64,000 nt of DNA from Rhodovulum steppense (GCF_004339675.1 NZ_SLVM01000003.1:62001-126000); one strand, 5' to 3'. Counted from the first letter of the stretch, positions 25,875 through 40,375 are shown. Translations and numbers: made by a program. The notes: generated by a model not told the origin, from the letters alone.

Positions 25875-26554
25875 GGGTCCAGCTCCATCGCCTGGCTGAT
25901 ATAGAAGCCCCGTGCGACCCGATGCACCGGCCGCAGATGGCCCTTGACGCCCGCCTTGCGCAGCGCGTTCGCGATCCGGGCCTCGGAATGGGGAATGATC
26001 CGCGGCGAGCGGTCGGAGCGCGGGAACAGCTTGCCGGTCACATGCATGACCGACAGAAGCGGGGTCTTGGGCGCGACGGTGAAGACGATCTTGCCGCGGG
26101 TCCGGGGCGCAAGGCGGCCCAGCGCCGCCGCGATATCGGCCGCCTTGTAGTGGATCAGGCTGTCCATCGCCATGACGTAGTCGAAACTGCCCAGCCGGTC
26201 GGACAGCATGTCGCCGGCGACAAAGGTGATCTGCCGGTGGTATTTCTCCGGGATGCGGCTTTTCGCAACATCAAGAAGGCTTTGCGAGATGTCGCAGGCG
26301 ACGACCTCGGCCCCCTTCTTGACCAGTTCCAGCGTCATCGGACCGGCGCCGCAACCGGCATCGAGCACGCGCCTGCCGCTCAGGTCATCGGGCAGGCGCG
26401 CGAGCATCGCCGCGCGCATCTGGTCGCGTCCCTCGCGCACCGTCTGGCGAATGCGTGAAACGGGCGCGTCCGAGGTCAGCCTTTCCCAGGTCTTCGACGC
26501 CGTGCGATCGAAGTAGTGTTCCAGCCGTTCTCGGGTCTTGGCGTAGCTGTCCAT
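25871..26554 (-). CDS. bchM: Mg-protoporphyrin IX O-methyltransferase
   Basis: 227 residues. SAM-dependent methylation of the C13 propionate. SAM motif VLDAGCGAG at 63-71, DISQSLLDVA and the VMAMDSLIHY motif IV region. Start at 26554 (MDSYAKTRERLEHYFDR) matches family N-termini and excludes an Arg-rich upstream stretch. 13 bases after bchL and overlapping lhaA by 4. Confidence 0.97.
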   Translation of the reverse strand: MDSYAKTRERLEHYFDRTASKTWERLTSDAPVSRIRQTVREGRDQMRAAMLARLPDDLSGRRVLDAGCGAGPMTLELVKKGAEVVACDISQSLLDVAKSRIPEKYHRQITFVAGDMLSDRLGSFDYVMAMDSLIHYKAADIAAALGRLAPRTRGKIVFTVAPKTPLLSVMHVTGKLFPRSDRSPRIIPHSEARIANALRKAGVKGHLRPVHRVARGFYISQAMELDP

Positions 26555-26567
26555 CTGCGGCCGTTCC

Positions 26568-27485
<918 letters not shown>

Positions 27486-30400
27486 CTATTCGGCCGCCAC
27501 TATGCCTTCGAGCCGGTCTTCCAACTCGTCGGCGGCCGCCTGAAGCGCGGCCAGGGTTTCGGCGTCGGGTTGCCAGTAGTTGCGGTCATGCGCTTCCAGA
27601 AGCCGGTTTGCCAGCTTGGCCGAAGCCGCCGGGTTCAGGCTGGACAGCCGTTTGCGCATCTCTTCGTCCAGGACGAAGGTTTCCGACAGCCGTTGATACA
27701 CCCAGGGCTCCACTTGGCCAGTCGTTGCCGACCATCCCAGGGTGTTGGTGACCTGCGCCTCGATCTGGCGCACGCCTTCGTGCCCGTGCTTCAGCATGCC
27801 CTCGAACCATTTGGGGTTCAGGCTGCGGGACCGGGTTTCCAGGGCGACCTGCTCCTTGAGCGTGCGCACCTTGCCTTCGCCGCGGGTCGTGTCGCCGATA
27901 TAGACGGCGGCCTCTTCGCCCTTGGCCCGTTTCACCGCGCGGGAGATCCCGCCCAGCGTATCGAAATAGTGATCGACCGTGGTCACGCCCAGTTCCACGC
28001 TTTCGAGGTTCTGATAGGCGATGTCCACATCCTTCAGCGTCTGCTGCAGCAGCGCGGCATTGGCCTTGGACTTGCCGTCGCGGCCATAGGCAAAGCTCTT
28101 GCGCGCCTCGTAGGCGTCGGCCAGTTCGTCCTCTTCGCCCCAGGCGCCCGAGTCGATCAGTCCGTTGACATTCGCGCCATAGGCGCCCTCAGCGTTCGAG
28201 AAGACCCGCAGGCTGGCGGTGTCCATGTCCACGCCCATCTTTTCGGCATGGGCAAGCGAATGGGCGCGGATGAAGTTCATCTCCAGCGGCTCGCCCTCGG
28301 CCATCGCGGCCTTCCAGGCGGCTTCGGCCAGCATCTTGGTCTGCAGGGGCAGCAGATCGCGGAAGATGCCCGAAAGCGTCATCACCACGTCGATCCGCGG
28401 GCGTCCCAGTTCCGCGAGCGGCACCAGGTCGGCCCCGCACAGACGGCCATAGCTGTCAAAGCGCGGCTTCGCCCCCATCAGCGCCATCGCCTGCGCGATC
28501 GGCCCGCCGTCCGACTTGATGTTGTCCGACCCCCACAGCACCATCGCGACGGACCGGGGCAGGGTCGGGTGCGCCTCCAGAATCTTCTGCGCCTGTTTCG
28601 CGCCTTCCTGCATGGCGAACATCGTCGGCATGCGGAACGGGTCGAAGGCGTGGATGTTGCGCCCCGTCGGCAGCACCTCGGCCGACCGGATCAGGTCGCC
28701 GCCGGGCACCGGCTGGATGTAGCGGCCGCCCAGCGCGCGCAGCAGCGCGGGGATTTCCACGTCCTGTTGCAGCCAGTGATCGACGCGCGCGCGGGTGTCG
28801 TCATCGACCTCGCACATTACGCGCAGGTGTTCGTTACGCTCGGCATCGGTGACCGGACGGCCCAGAACGTGCAGCCCGTCCGGGATCAGCGCATCCTCGG
28901 TTTCCAGCAGTTTCAGCCACAGCTTTTCGGGCGGGGTGCCGCCCATGTCGACCGCCTCGGCCTGCATCCGGATCAGTTCTTCCAGATCGGCTTGCTCGGG
29001 CGAGCCGGGCTCCATCTGGCGCCAGCGGGTCAGACTGTCCTTGAGTTCCTGCAGCCCCTTGTAGAGGCCCGAGGCCGCCAGCGGGGGCGTCAGGTGGGTG
29101 ATCGTCACCGCGTTCGACCGCCGCTTGGCCAGCGTCGCCTCGGAGGGGTTGTTGGAGGCATAGAGATAGACGTTCGGCATGTCGCCGATCAGCCGGTCGG
29201 GCCAGTCGCGCGCGCCCATGCCCGCCTGCTTGCCCGGCATGAATTCCAGCGCGCCATGCATCCCGAAATGCAACAGCACATCCGCGCGGAAGCTGTTCTT
29301 GAGCCACAGGTAGAAGGCACTGAAGGCATGCGTCGGCGCGAACCCCTTTTCGAACAGCAGGCGCATCGGGTCGCCCTCGTAGCCGAAGGTCGGCTGCACA
29401 CCCACGAAGACGTTGCCGAACTCGCGCCCCAGCACGAAGACGCCGCGCCCGTCCGAGCGGATCTTGCCCGGCGCAGGCCCCCAGACCGCCTCGATCTCAT
29501 TAAGCCACGGCGTGCCGCGCACCAGGTCGTCGGCGGGCACATGGGCGGCGACATTCGCCTCCTGGCCGTATTGCTTGGCGTTGCCGTCGAGGATCGCCTT
29601 GCGCAGGTCGTCCACGCTGGCGGGCAGCTCGCCGACCTGATAGCCCTCGGCCTTCATCCGGTGCAGCGTGTTGAACAGGCTTTCGAAAACCGACAGATAG
29701 GCGGCGGTGCCGACCGCGCCGGCGTTCGGCGGGAAGCCGAACAGGATGACGCCGACCTTGCGTTCGGCGACCTCGGATCGGCGCAGGCGTGCCAGTTTCT
29801 CGACACGGGCAGCCAGGATCGCCACCCGTTCCGAACAGGCGGCCATTTCCTTGGTTTCGGCGATGCAGGCGCAGCCCTTGGGGCAGCCCTGGCAACCCTC
29901 GGGGCCGTGGCGGCCGCCGAAGACGGTGGGCGAAATGGCCCCGTCCAGTTCGGGCAGCGCGATCAGCATGGTGGTTTCCACCGGGCCGAGACCGCCCGAG
30001 GACGCCCCCCACTGGCCCAGCGTCTGGAATTCCAGCGGATGTGCGGCGACGTAAGGAACGTCAAGTTCGCTCAGCACCTCGACAGCGGCATCGCTGTCGT
30101 TATAGGCGGGTCCGCCGATCAGACTGAACCCGGTCAGTGAAACCAGCGTGTCGACATGAACACCCTCCCCGCCCTTGAAGTAGGCGTCGATCGCGGGACG
30201 CGCGTCCAGACCGCCGGCGAAGGCCGCGATCACCCGGATCCCGCGCTCCTCGAGCGCGCGGATCACCGCGTCGTAATGCGCGGTGTCGGATGCCAGGATA
30301 TAGGATCGCATCAGCAGGATGCCGACGGTGGCCACGGGCTGCGCAGGGCGCGGCAGGTCGGCGGGATCGGTGGTGATGCCATGCGGCAGGCCGGGGTGGT

Positions 30401-31047
30401 AAAGGCCGACCTCGGGGTACTCGACCGGAGCCTCGGAATGTGCGCCGCGCCACGCCTTTTCATGGGCATAGCGCGAAATCAGGAAGCGGATCATCTGCTC
30501 GACGTTGTCGTCCGAGCCGCCCAGCCAGTATTGCATGGTCAGGAACCACGCGCGCAGGTCCTGCGCCTTGCCGGGGACGTATTTCAGCATCTTCGGCAGG
30601 CGGCGCAGCATGGCCATCTGCTTTTCGCCGCCGCCCTTAGGGGCGCCGCCCTCCTTGGAGCCGCGCAGCTTCTTCAGCAGCTTCATCGGCCCCGAGGCGG
30701 GTTTCATCATGTCCAGATCGCCCATGCGGGTCAGTTGGACGACCTGCTTGTCGGCGATGACACCGATCATCGCGTCACAAGCGTCGCGCCGGGCCTGAAG
30801 CTCGGGCAGGATCGCGGTGATATGTTCCTCGATGAAAAGCAGGTTGGCGATGATGATGTCGCCATGAGCCACGTCGTCCTTGGCGCGGGCCAGCGCCTCG
30901 GGGTTCTCGGCCCAGGTCGCGGCGGCGTGGACGGAAACGGTCAACCCCGGAAAGTCGTCGCGCAGCCGCTCGGTGACGCGGGCGGCGGGGCCGGCCGAAT
31001 GCGAATCCAGCGTGACGATGACGACTCGGTAGCCGGGGATGTGGCGA

Positions 31048-31058
<11 letters not shown>
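27486..31058 (-). CDS. bchH: Magnesium chelatase subunit H
   Basis: 1190 residues, the usual size. Porphyrin-binding catalytic subunit of Mg chelatase, CobN/BchH family; it inserts Mg into protoporphyrin IX with BchI and BchD (encoded at 15875-18581). Family segments such as [36 protein letters not shown] and [17 protein letters not shown] are present. The start ATG overlaps the end of bchB by 11 bases. Confidence 0.98.
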
Positions 31059-34381
<3,323 letters not shown>

Positions 34382-34437
34382 CCTCCGACTCCCTGACAGA
34401 CGGTGGCGGGATCAAGGTAGACCCCGAGAGCGGAAAG

Positions 34438-34455
34438 TGTCAATTGTAATTTACA
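34438..34455. promoter_or_regulatory. PpsR/CrtJ operator upstream of bchF
   Basis: TGTCAATTGTAATTTACA, a perfect TGT-N12-ACA palindrome 57 bases upstream of the bchF start. bchF is a classic target of PpsR/CrtJ aerobic repression. Confidence 0.85.
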
Positions 34456-34581
34456 CTCTTTCCGTCTACACTCTCCCCGTGAGGAGAGGTTTCCCCCTGC
34501 GGGGGTCAGCGGCCAAAGCCACTTAAAATCATAAGGCTAGACCGTTTTGACTTGATTCCTCTCCACAGGGCGGCGAGGAAG

Positions 34582-34599
34582 TGTCAATTGGTTTTGACA
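34582..34599. promoter_or_regulatory. PpsR/CrtJ operator upstream of ppaA
   Basis: TGTCAATTGGTTTTGACA, the best match in the window, with symmetric TGTCAA/TTGACA half-sites. It is 80-97 bases upstream of the ppaA start codon and could pair with the bchF-proximal box through looping. Confidence 0.85.
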
Positions 34600-34678
34600 A
34601 TGCTGGACAGTGGCAGGACGGGGGCCGCGGCCGGGTGGCGGCGAATCCGCTCCGAAGACGATCGGGAGGGTCCGCAGG

Positions 34679-35476
34679 ATGCATGACACGCGCAAGAACC
34701 CGGCATCCGGGGATCATGACCGGCATGGCGATGTCGAGTCCCTTGCCGCGCAGGTGCTTTCGGCCCTGGCCCAGCGCTCGGGGCAACCCGGGCATGCGCT
34801 GGACGAGACGATCCTGGCGCGTTTCTGCAGCGACATCCTGAAGAGCGGCAAGTCGATCCAGACGGATTCGGTGACCGAACTGCAGCGCCATGGGGCCGAT
34901 GTCGCGACGATCCTCGATGGCTATATCCCCGCGGCGGCGCGCGAACTGGGCGAACGCTGGTGTCGGGATGAACTCAGCTTTGCGGATGTCACCATCGGCG
35001 CAGCGCGGTTGCAGGCCATCCTGCGCGAACTCAGCGCGCCCTGGGTCACCGACGCGATGACACCGACGGATGCACCGAATGTCATGCTGATCGTGCCGCT
35101 CGAGGAATTCCATACGCTTGGCGGCATGAGCGCGACAAGCCAGTTGCGCCGGATGGGCATCTCGGTCTGCCTCTGTCTCGGCCAGTCCGAGGAAGAGATC
35201 CTGCAGAAGGTCGCGGCGCGCCGCTTCGACATGATCGCGATTTCCGTCTCTTGCCGCCATAAGCTTGACGCGGCGCGTCGCCTGATCGGCGAGATCCGCT
35301 CGGCGGCAAGCGGTGCGGTGCCGATCGTGATCGGCGGGCGGGTGGTCGAGACATCGGATGATGTCTGCGCGCTGACCGGGGCGGATCACGCCACGGCCGA
35401 CCCGCGCGAAGCCTTGAACCTGTGCGGGGTCCGGGCGCCGGTTCCGGCGCCGCATGATCGCCTAGCGAGGATCTGA
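34679..35476 (+). CDS. ppaA: PpaA/AerR, cobalamin-binding antirepressor of PpsR
   Basis: 265 residues. N-terminal helical region (about 15-120, with DGYIPAAARELGERWCRDELSF-like B12-domain cap residues) followed by a B12-binding Rossmann domain. His145 in LEEFHTLGGM is at the place of the cobalamin-ligating histidine of AerR. PpaA/AerR binds cobalamin in light and modulates PpsR/CrtJ DNA binding. The start at 34679 has GGGAGGG 8 bases upstream; an earlier in-frame start at 34610 would read through the operator region. Confidence 0.92.
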   Translation: MHDTRKNPASGDHDRHGDVESLAAQVLSALAQRSGQPGHALDETILARFCSDILKSGKSIQTDSVTELQRHGADVATILDGYIPAAARELGERWCRDELSFADVTIGAARLQAILRELSAPWVTDAMTPTDAPNVMLIVPLEEFHTLGGMSATSQLRRMGISVCLCLGQSEEEILQKVAARRFDMIAISVSCRHKLDAARRLIGEIRSAASGAVPIVIGGRVVETSDDVCALTGADHATADPREALNLCGVRAPVPAPHDRLARI

Positions 35477-35513
35477 ACATGTGGGGGCGGCCGGAATGGC
35501 CGTGTGAGTCAGG

Positions 35514-36938
35514 GTGACGTCACGGGGCACGAAATACTGGAGCAGTGGCGCAGTGCCGCTGATCGCCCCCGAGATGCTGGGCGAGATCATCGCCACGGCG
35601 TCCGACCTTGCGATCGTCATCTCGCTGGAGGGCCGGATTCTCTCGGTGCTGGTGAATGCCGGGCATCGCGCCCATGGCCATCTGGACCATTGGGAAGGCC
35701 GTGACATCCGCGACGTGCTGACCGAGGACAGCCAGCCCAAGCTGGAGGCCAAGCTGAGGCTGTTCTCCGAGGGCGGCGACAGCGCCCGGCCGGTCGAGCT
35801 CAACCACACCGACGGCAAGAGCTGGGATTTCCCGGTGCGCTACTCCTTCCACCGCATCGGCCCGAACGGCAGCGTCCTGTTGATGATGGGTCGCGACCTG
35901 CGCCCCATCGCCGAGATGCAGATGCAGCTGATCGAGGCGCAGATGGCGCTGGAGCGGGATTACGAGACCCAGCGCGAATACGATACCCGCTATCGCGTGC
36001 TCAGCGAGGCGACGCGGGACGCCTTCGTCTTCGTGGGAACAAGATCCGGCCGGGTGGTCGACGCCAACCCTGCGGCCTGCGCATTGCTTGGTGCGTCACG
36101 AAATGACCTTATCGGCGCTGCCTTCGCCCAGGAATTCGATGGCCGACGGCGGGCCGAGTTCGTCGAAGCGCTGAACCTGCGCGCGATGGACAATGCAGCC
36201 GGACCGCTGGAAGCCGAAGCCCGGCGCAGCAAAACCCCGGTCCGGATCGTTCCCACGGCCTTCCGTGCGGCGGGCGAGCCGCTTGTCCTCTGCCGGATCG
36301 AACTCGCCGACGGCGCGGGCACCGGCGCGACCGAGATGGCCGAAACGCTGCGCGCCTTCTTCGAGGAAGGGGTGGACGCGATCGTCTTCACCGATCCCGA
36401 CGGCACGATCCTGACCGCGAACGAAAGCTTCCTGGGGCTGGCCGACGCCCCGCAGGTCGCCTCGGTCAAGGGGCGTTCGCTTGGCGATTACCTGGTGCGC
36501 GGCAGCGTCGATCTGCGGGTTCTGGTCGAGAACGCGATCCGCTCGGGCCAGATGCGGATGTTCGCGACCAAGCTGGCCGGGGAATATGGCGCGCAGATCT
36601 CGGTCGAGATCTCGGCCACCTACCTGTCGGATCAGTCCCATCCCTGCATCGTCTTCGTGATCCGCGACGCAAGCCGACTGGAAGGCGTCCGCAAGCCCGG
36701 TGTCGCCGTGTCGGACGACGCGATGCGCAGCGTGATGGAACTGGTGGGTTCTGCCACGCTGAAGGATATTGTCGCCGAGACGACCGATGTGGTGGAAAAG
36801 ATGTGCATCGAGACCGCGGTGGAACTGACCCGCAACAACCGGGTGGCCGCCGCCGAAATGCTGGGTCTGTCGCGACAGAGCCTTTATGTGAAGCTCCGCA
36901 AATACGGGCTTCTGAGCCGAGACGGGGGCCACGACTGA
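35514..36938 (+). CDS. ppsR: PpsR/CrtJ transcriptional repressor of photosynthesis genes
   Basis: 474 residues. N-terminal PAS-like domain (about 16-130), coiled Q-linker (130-160, MQMQLIEAQMALERDYETQRE), two PAS domains (about 163-280 and 285-400) and a C-terminal FIS-type helix-turn-helix (about 437-468, NRVAAAEMLGLSRQSLYVKL). The redox cysteines are conserved: Cys260 and Cys431 correspond to C251 and C424 of R. sphaeroides PpsR. The start is uncertain: GTG 35514, or GTG 35553, which has GGAG upstream and better fits family length. Confidence 0.95.
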   Translation: MTSRGTKYWSSGAVPLIAPEMLGEIIATASDLAIVISLEGRILSVLVNAGHRAHGHLDHWEGRDIRDVLTEDSQPKLEAKLRLFSEGGDSARPVELNHTDGKSWDFPVRYSFHRIGPNGSVLLMMGRDLRPIAEMQMQLIEAQMALERDYETQREYDTRYRVLSEATRDAFVFVGTRSGRVVDANPAACALLGASRNDLIGAAFAQEFDGRRRAEFVEALNLRAMDNAAGPLEAEARRSKTPVRIVPTAFRAAGEPLVLCRIELADGAGTGATEMAETLRAFFEEGVDAIVFTDPDGTILTANESFLGLADAPQVASVKGRSLGDYLVRGSVDLRVLVENAIRSGQMRMFATKLAGEYGAQISVEISATYLSDQSHPCIVFVIRDASRLEGVRKPGVAVSDDAMRSVMELVGSATLKDIVAETTDVVEKMCIETAVELTRNNRVAAAEMLGLSRQSLYVKLRKYGLLSRDGGHD

Positions 36939-36946
36939 GCCCCGAC

Positions 36947-36997
36947 ATGAGGATTTTCAGCCCCGAGCGGGTCAGGGAGAGCATGCGCAAGACATGA
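36947..36997 (+). other. Possible 16-codon leader ORF before bchG
   Basis: ATG at 36947 opens a frame encoding MRIFSPERVRESMRKT whose TGA overlaps the bchG ATG (ATGA). It lies wholly between the ppsR stop and bchG, contains many Arg codons, and would couple translation into bchG if used. There is no strong ribosome site in front; it may be chance. Confidence 0.3.
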
Positions 36998-37902
36998 CCG
37001 ACATATCCAACGCCCAGCCCCGGCGCCTGCCGGAGCCCGCCGCCATGGTGACGCTGATCAAGCCGATCACCTGGTTCCCGCCGATGTGGGCCTATCTCTG
37101 CGGCACCGTCTCGTCGGGGGTCTCGCCGCTGTCCAGCCCCGGCCTTGTGCTTCTGGGCATGTTCCTTGCGGGCCCCGTGGTCTGCGGCATGAGTCAGGCG
37201 GCGAATGACTGGTGCGACCGGCATGTGGACGCGATCAACGAGCCCTATCGCCCGATCCCTTCGGGGCGCATCCCGGGCCGCTGGGGGCTGTGGATCGCGC
37301 TGGCGATGTCGGCGCTGTCGCTGGTGATCGGCTGGCAGCTTGGCCCTTGGGGCTTTGGCGCGACCGTGCTGGGCGTGGCCGCGGCCTGGGCCTATTCGGC
37401 GGAACCCGTGCGGCTGAAGAAATCGGGCTGGTGGGGTCCGGGTCTGGTCGGCCTGTCCTACGAATCCCTGCCCTGGTTCACCGGGGCCGCGGTGCTCGCG
37501 GCGGGGGCGCCGTCGATCTATGTCGTGGTGATCGCGCTGCTTTACGGGATCGGTGCGCATGGGATCATGACGCTGAACGATTTCAAGGCGCTGGAAGGCG
37601 ACCGCAAGATGGGCGTCAACTCGCTGCCCGTGACGCTGGGCCCAGAAAAGGCGGCCTGGGTGGCCAGTATCGTGATGGCGGTGCCGCAGGTCGTGGTGAT
37701 CGCGCTGCTCTGGCTCTGGGATCGGCCGTTCCATGCCGCGGGCGTCGGCGCCGTTCTGCTGGTGCAGTTCTGGGCGATGTCGGTGATGATGAAGGATCCC
37801 AAGGGCAAGGCGCCCTGGTATAACGGCGTCGGCGTCGTGCTGTACGTCTCGGGCATGATGATCTCGGCCTTCGCGATCCGCACGCTGGGGGCCGGTGCAT
37901 GA
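36994..37902 (+). CDS. bchG: Bacteriochlorophyll synthase (geranylgeranyl transferase)
   Basis: 302 residues, UbiA superfamily with about eight membrane helices. It esterifies bacteriochlorophyllide a with geranylgeranyl/phytyl diphosphate. Both Asp-rich motifs are seen: NDWCDRHVD (71-79) and LNDFKALEGDRKMG (near 194-207). AGGGAGAG lies about 12 bases upstream. It overlaps the next gene by 4 bases (ATGA). Confidence 0.97.
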   Translation: MTDISNAQPRRLPEPAAMVTLIKPITWFPPMWAYLCGTVSSGVSPLSSPGLVLLGMFLAGPVVCGMSQAANDWCDRHVDAINEPYRPIPSGRIPGRWGLWIALAMSALSLVIGWQLGPWGFGATVLGVAAAWAYSAEPVRLKKSGWWGPGLVGLSYESLPWFTGAAVLAAGAPSIYVVVIALLYGIGAHGIMTLNDFKALEGDRKMGVNSLPVTLGPEKAAWVASIVMAVPQVVVIALLWLWDRPFHAAGVGAVLLVQFWAMSVMMKDPKGKAPWYNGVGVVLYVSGMMISAFAIRTLGAGA

Positions 37903-39188
37903 CGCTTTCCTGGCTCCAGATCGTCCGGCTGGGCCTGGTGCAGATGTGCATCGGGGCGGTCGTGGTGCTGACCACCACGACCTTCAACCGGCTGATGGTG
38001 GTCGAGTTGGCACTGCCGGCGATGCTGCCGGGCTTTCTGGTGGGCCTGCATTACGCGATCCAGATCACGCGGCCGAACTGGGGTTTCCTGTCCGACACCA
38101 AGGGCCAGCGCACGCGGTTCATCATCGGCGGCATGGCGGTTCTGGCGCTGGGCGGGTTCGGGGCGGCGGCGGGCGTCGTCGTTCTGGAACAGGACTATGT
38201 CTGGGGCCTTGTGGTTTCGCTGCTGGCCTATGTGCTGATCGGCATCGGGGTGGCGGCGTCCGGCACCTGCCTTCTGGCGCTGCTGGCGACCGCCACCGCG
38301 CCCGAACGGCGGGCGGCGGCGGCGACGATCACCTGGCTGATGATGATTGGCGGCATCGCTTTGACGGCGGGCGTGGTCGGCCAGTTCCTCGACCCCTACA
38401 GCCCCGAGCGGCTGTTGCGCGTGGTGGGCACCGTGGTGATTGCGGCGTTGATGGTCACGACGCTGGCGATCTGGGGCGTCGAGCGGGGCGTCGTCACCCG
38501 GCGCGAGCCCGAATCCACCCCCTTCCTGCAAGGCTTCCGCGAGATCTGGGCAGAGCGGCGCGCGCGCATCTTCACCTTCTTCGTGTTCCTGTCGATGACC
38601 GCCTTCTTCATGCAGGAACTCATCATCGAGCCCTATGCCGGCCTTGTCTTCGGCTATACGCCGGGGCAGTCCACCTCGCTTTCGGGGCTGCAACATGCGG
38701 GCGCCTTTGTCGGCATGGTGGTCGTGGGCATCGCCTGCTCGGCGCTTCGGATCGGCCCGTTGCGCAACTGGGTGGTGCTGGGCTGCATCGGCTCGGCGCT
38801 GGGGCTGTCCTCGGTCGCGGCGCTGGGCAATTACGCGCCGCATCTGCCGCTGGCGCCTGCGGTGATCGCAACGGGCTTCTTCAACGGCGTGTTCACCGTG
38901 GCCGCGATCAGCGCGATGATGGCCATGGCGGGCGAAGGCCGCAATGCGCGCGAGGGCACCCGCATGGGAATGTGGGGCGCGGCGCAGGCGATCGCGGCGG
39001 GCTTCGGCGGCTTCCTCGGCACTGCTGCGGCGGACCTGATGCGAAGCTTCATTGATGACGCACCGGCCTTCGGCACGGTGTTCATGACCCAGGCGGTGCT
39101 GTTCCTGCTCGCGGCCTGGATGGCAGCGAGAATCATCGACTCGAACCGACCCACAACAGAAAACGCGGGCCTTGTCCCGGGGGAGTGA
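37899..39188 (+). CDS. BCD-family MFS transporter, PucC/LhaA paralogue (BchP2/Orf428 type)
   Basis: 429 residues, about twelve hydrophobic segments. Markers parallel to LhaA: NRLMVVELALPAMLPG, NWGFLSDTKGQRTRF, FMQELIIEPYAGLVFG, ATGFFNGVFTVAAISAMM. It is the conserved gene between bchG and bchP in Rhodobacter clusters, proposed to handle bacteriochlorophyll delivery; exact function is not settled. It is translationally coupled to bchG. Confidence 0.9.
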   Translation: MTLSWLQIVRLGLVQMCIGAVVVLTTTTFNRLMVVELALPAMLPGFLVGLHYAIQITRPNWGFLSDTKGQRTRFIIGGMAVLALGGFGAAAGVVVLEQDYVWGLVVSLLAYVLIGIGVAASGTCLLALLATATAPERRAAAATITWLMMIGGIALTAGVVGQFLDPYSPERLLRVVGTVVIAALMVTTLAIWGVERGVVTRREPESTPFLQGFREIWAERRARIFTFFVFLSMTAFFMQELIIEPYAGLVFGYTPGQSTSLSGLQHAGAFVGMVVVGIACSALRIGPLRNWVVLGCIGSALGLSSVAALGNYAPHLPLAPAVIATGFFNGVFTVAAISAMMAMAGEGRNAREGTRMGMWGAAQAIAAGFGGFLGTAAADLMRSFIDDAPAFGTVFMTQAVLFLLAAWMAARIIDSNRPTTENAGLVPGE

Positions 39189-39193
39189 AACAC

Positions 39194-40375
39194 ATGATCT
39201 TTGACGTTGTCGTTGTTGGTGGCGGCCCTGCCGGGGCCACGGCCGCAGAGGATCTTGCCCGGTCGGGCAAGAAGGTCGCCCTGCTCGACCGCGAGGGGCG
39301 GATCAAGCCCTGCGGCGGCGCGATCCCGCCCCGCCTGATGAAGGATTTCGACATCTCCGACGAGCAGCTCGTGGCCAAGATCGACACCGCGCGAATGGTC
39401 TCGCCCTCGGGCCGCTTTGTCGACATCCCCATCGAGAACGGTTTCGTCGGCATGGTCGACCGCAAGGATTTCGACCCCTTCCTGCGGGCGCGTGCCGAAC
39501 GCGCCGGGGCCACGCGGTTCACGGGCACCTTCCTGCGCGTCGAGCGCGAGGAGGAAAAGACCTTCCTCGTCTTCCGCGACAAGGAAAGCCGCGAGGAGAT
39601 CCGGCTTCAGACGAAATACGTCATCGGTGCGGACGGGGCGCGCTCGGACGTGGCCCGCGCCGAGGTGCCGGGCGGCGACAAGATCCCCTATGTCATCGCC
39701 TATCACGAGATCATCGACGCCCCGATGGCGGTGGGCAACTACCAGCCCAACCGCTGCGACGTGATCTATGACGGGCGCATCAGCCCCGATTTCTACGGCT
39801 GGGTCTTCCCGCACGGGCATACCTGCTCGGTCGGCATGGGCACCGGCGTCGACGGGTTCGACCTGAAGCAGGCCACCGCCGACCTGCGCCGGATGGCCGG
39901 GCTGGAGCAGGCCGAGACGCTGCGGAAAGAGGGCGCGCCGATCCCGCTGCGCCCGATGGATCGCTGGGACAATGGCCGCGACGTGGTCGTGGTGGGCGAT
40001 GCCGCGGGCACCGTGGCGCCATCCTCGGGCGAGGGCATCTATTACGCCATGTATGGCGGGCGGATCGGCGCGATGGCGGTGTCCGCGGCGCTGGCCTCGG
40101 GACGGGCGTCGGATCTGAAACTGGCGCGCCAGATGTTCATGAAGGATCACAAGATGACCTTCCGCGCCCTGCAAAGCATGCAGGATGCCTATTACCACAG
40201 CGACGAACGGCGCGAGCGGTTTGTCTCGCTCTGCCATGACGTGGACGTGCAAAGGCTGACCTTCGAAAGCTACATGAACAAGAAGCTGACGAAGAAGCGC
40301 CCGCTGGCCCATATCAAGATCGGCATCAAGAACGTCGCCCACCTGACCGGCCTCGTCTCGCCGCAATACACATGA
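39194..40375 (+). CDS. bchP: Geranylgeranyl diphosphate/bacteriochlorophyll reductase
   Basis: 393 residues. Flavoprotein that reduces the geranylgeranyl tail to phytyl. FAD fold VVVVGGGPAGATAAEDL (GGGPAG at 9-14); GDAAGTVAPSSGEGIYYAM is the second FAD signature. ATG 39194 is chosen: GGGGGAG ends 8 bases upstream, giving MIFDVVVVGGG. A GTG at 39185 overlapping the upstream stop (GTGA) would add three residues and is the alternative. It overlaps idi by 4. Confidence 0.97.
   Translation: MIFDVVVVGGGPAGATAAEDLARSGKKVALLDREGRIKPCGGAIPPRLMKDFDISDEQLVAKIDTARMVSPSGRFVDIPIENGFVGMVDRKDFDPFLRARAERAGATRFTGTFLRVEREEEKTFLVFRDKESREEIRLQTKYVIGADGARSDVARAEVPGGDKIPYVIAYHEIIDAPMAVGNYQPNRCDVIYDGRISPDFYGWVFPHGHTCSVGMGTGVDGFDLKQATADLRRMAGLEQAETLRKEGAPIPLRPMDRWDNGRDVVVVGDAAGTVAPSSGEGIYYAMYGGRIGAMAVSAALASGRASDLKLARQMFMKDHKMTFRALQSMQDAYYHSDERRERFVSLCHDVDVQRLTFESYMNKKLTKKRPLAHIKIGIKNVAHLTGLVSPQYT

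Larger units (their letters stand above)
34382..34678. promoter_or_regulatory. Divergent bchF/ppaA control region
   Basis: This 297-base spacer is AT-richer than the flanks. It holds two PpsR boxes (listed separately) whose centres are about 144 bases apart. Between them are two small hairpins: CTCTCC/GGAGAG (34471-34488) and CCCCC/GGGGG (34493-34505). A ppaA ribosome site GGGAGGG lies at 34664-34670. No FNR-type TTGAT-N4-ATCAA site was seen. Confidence 0.75.
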
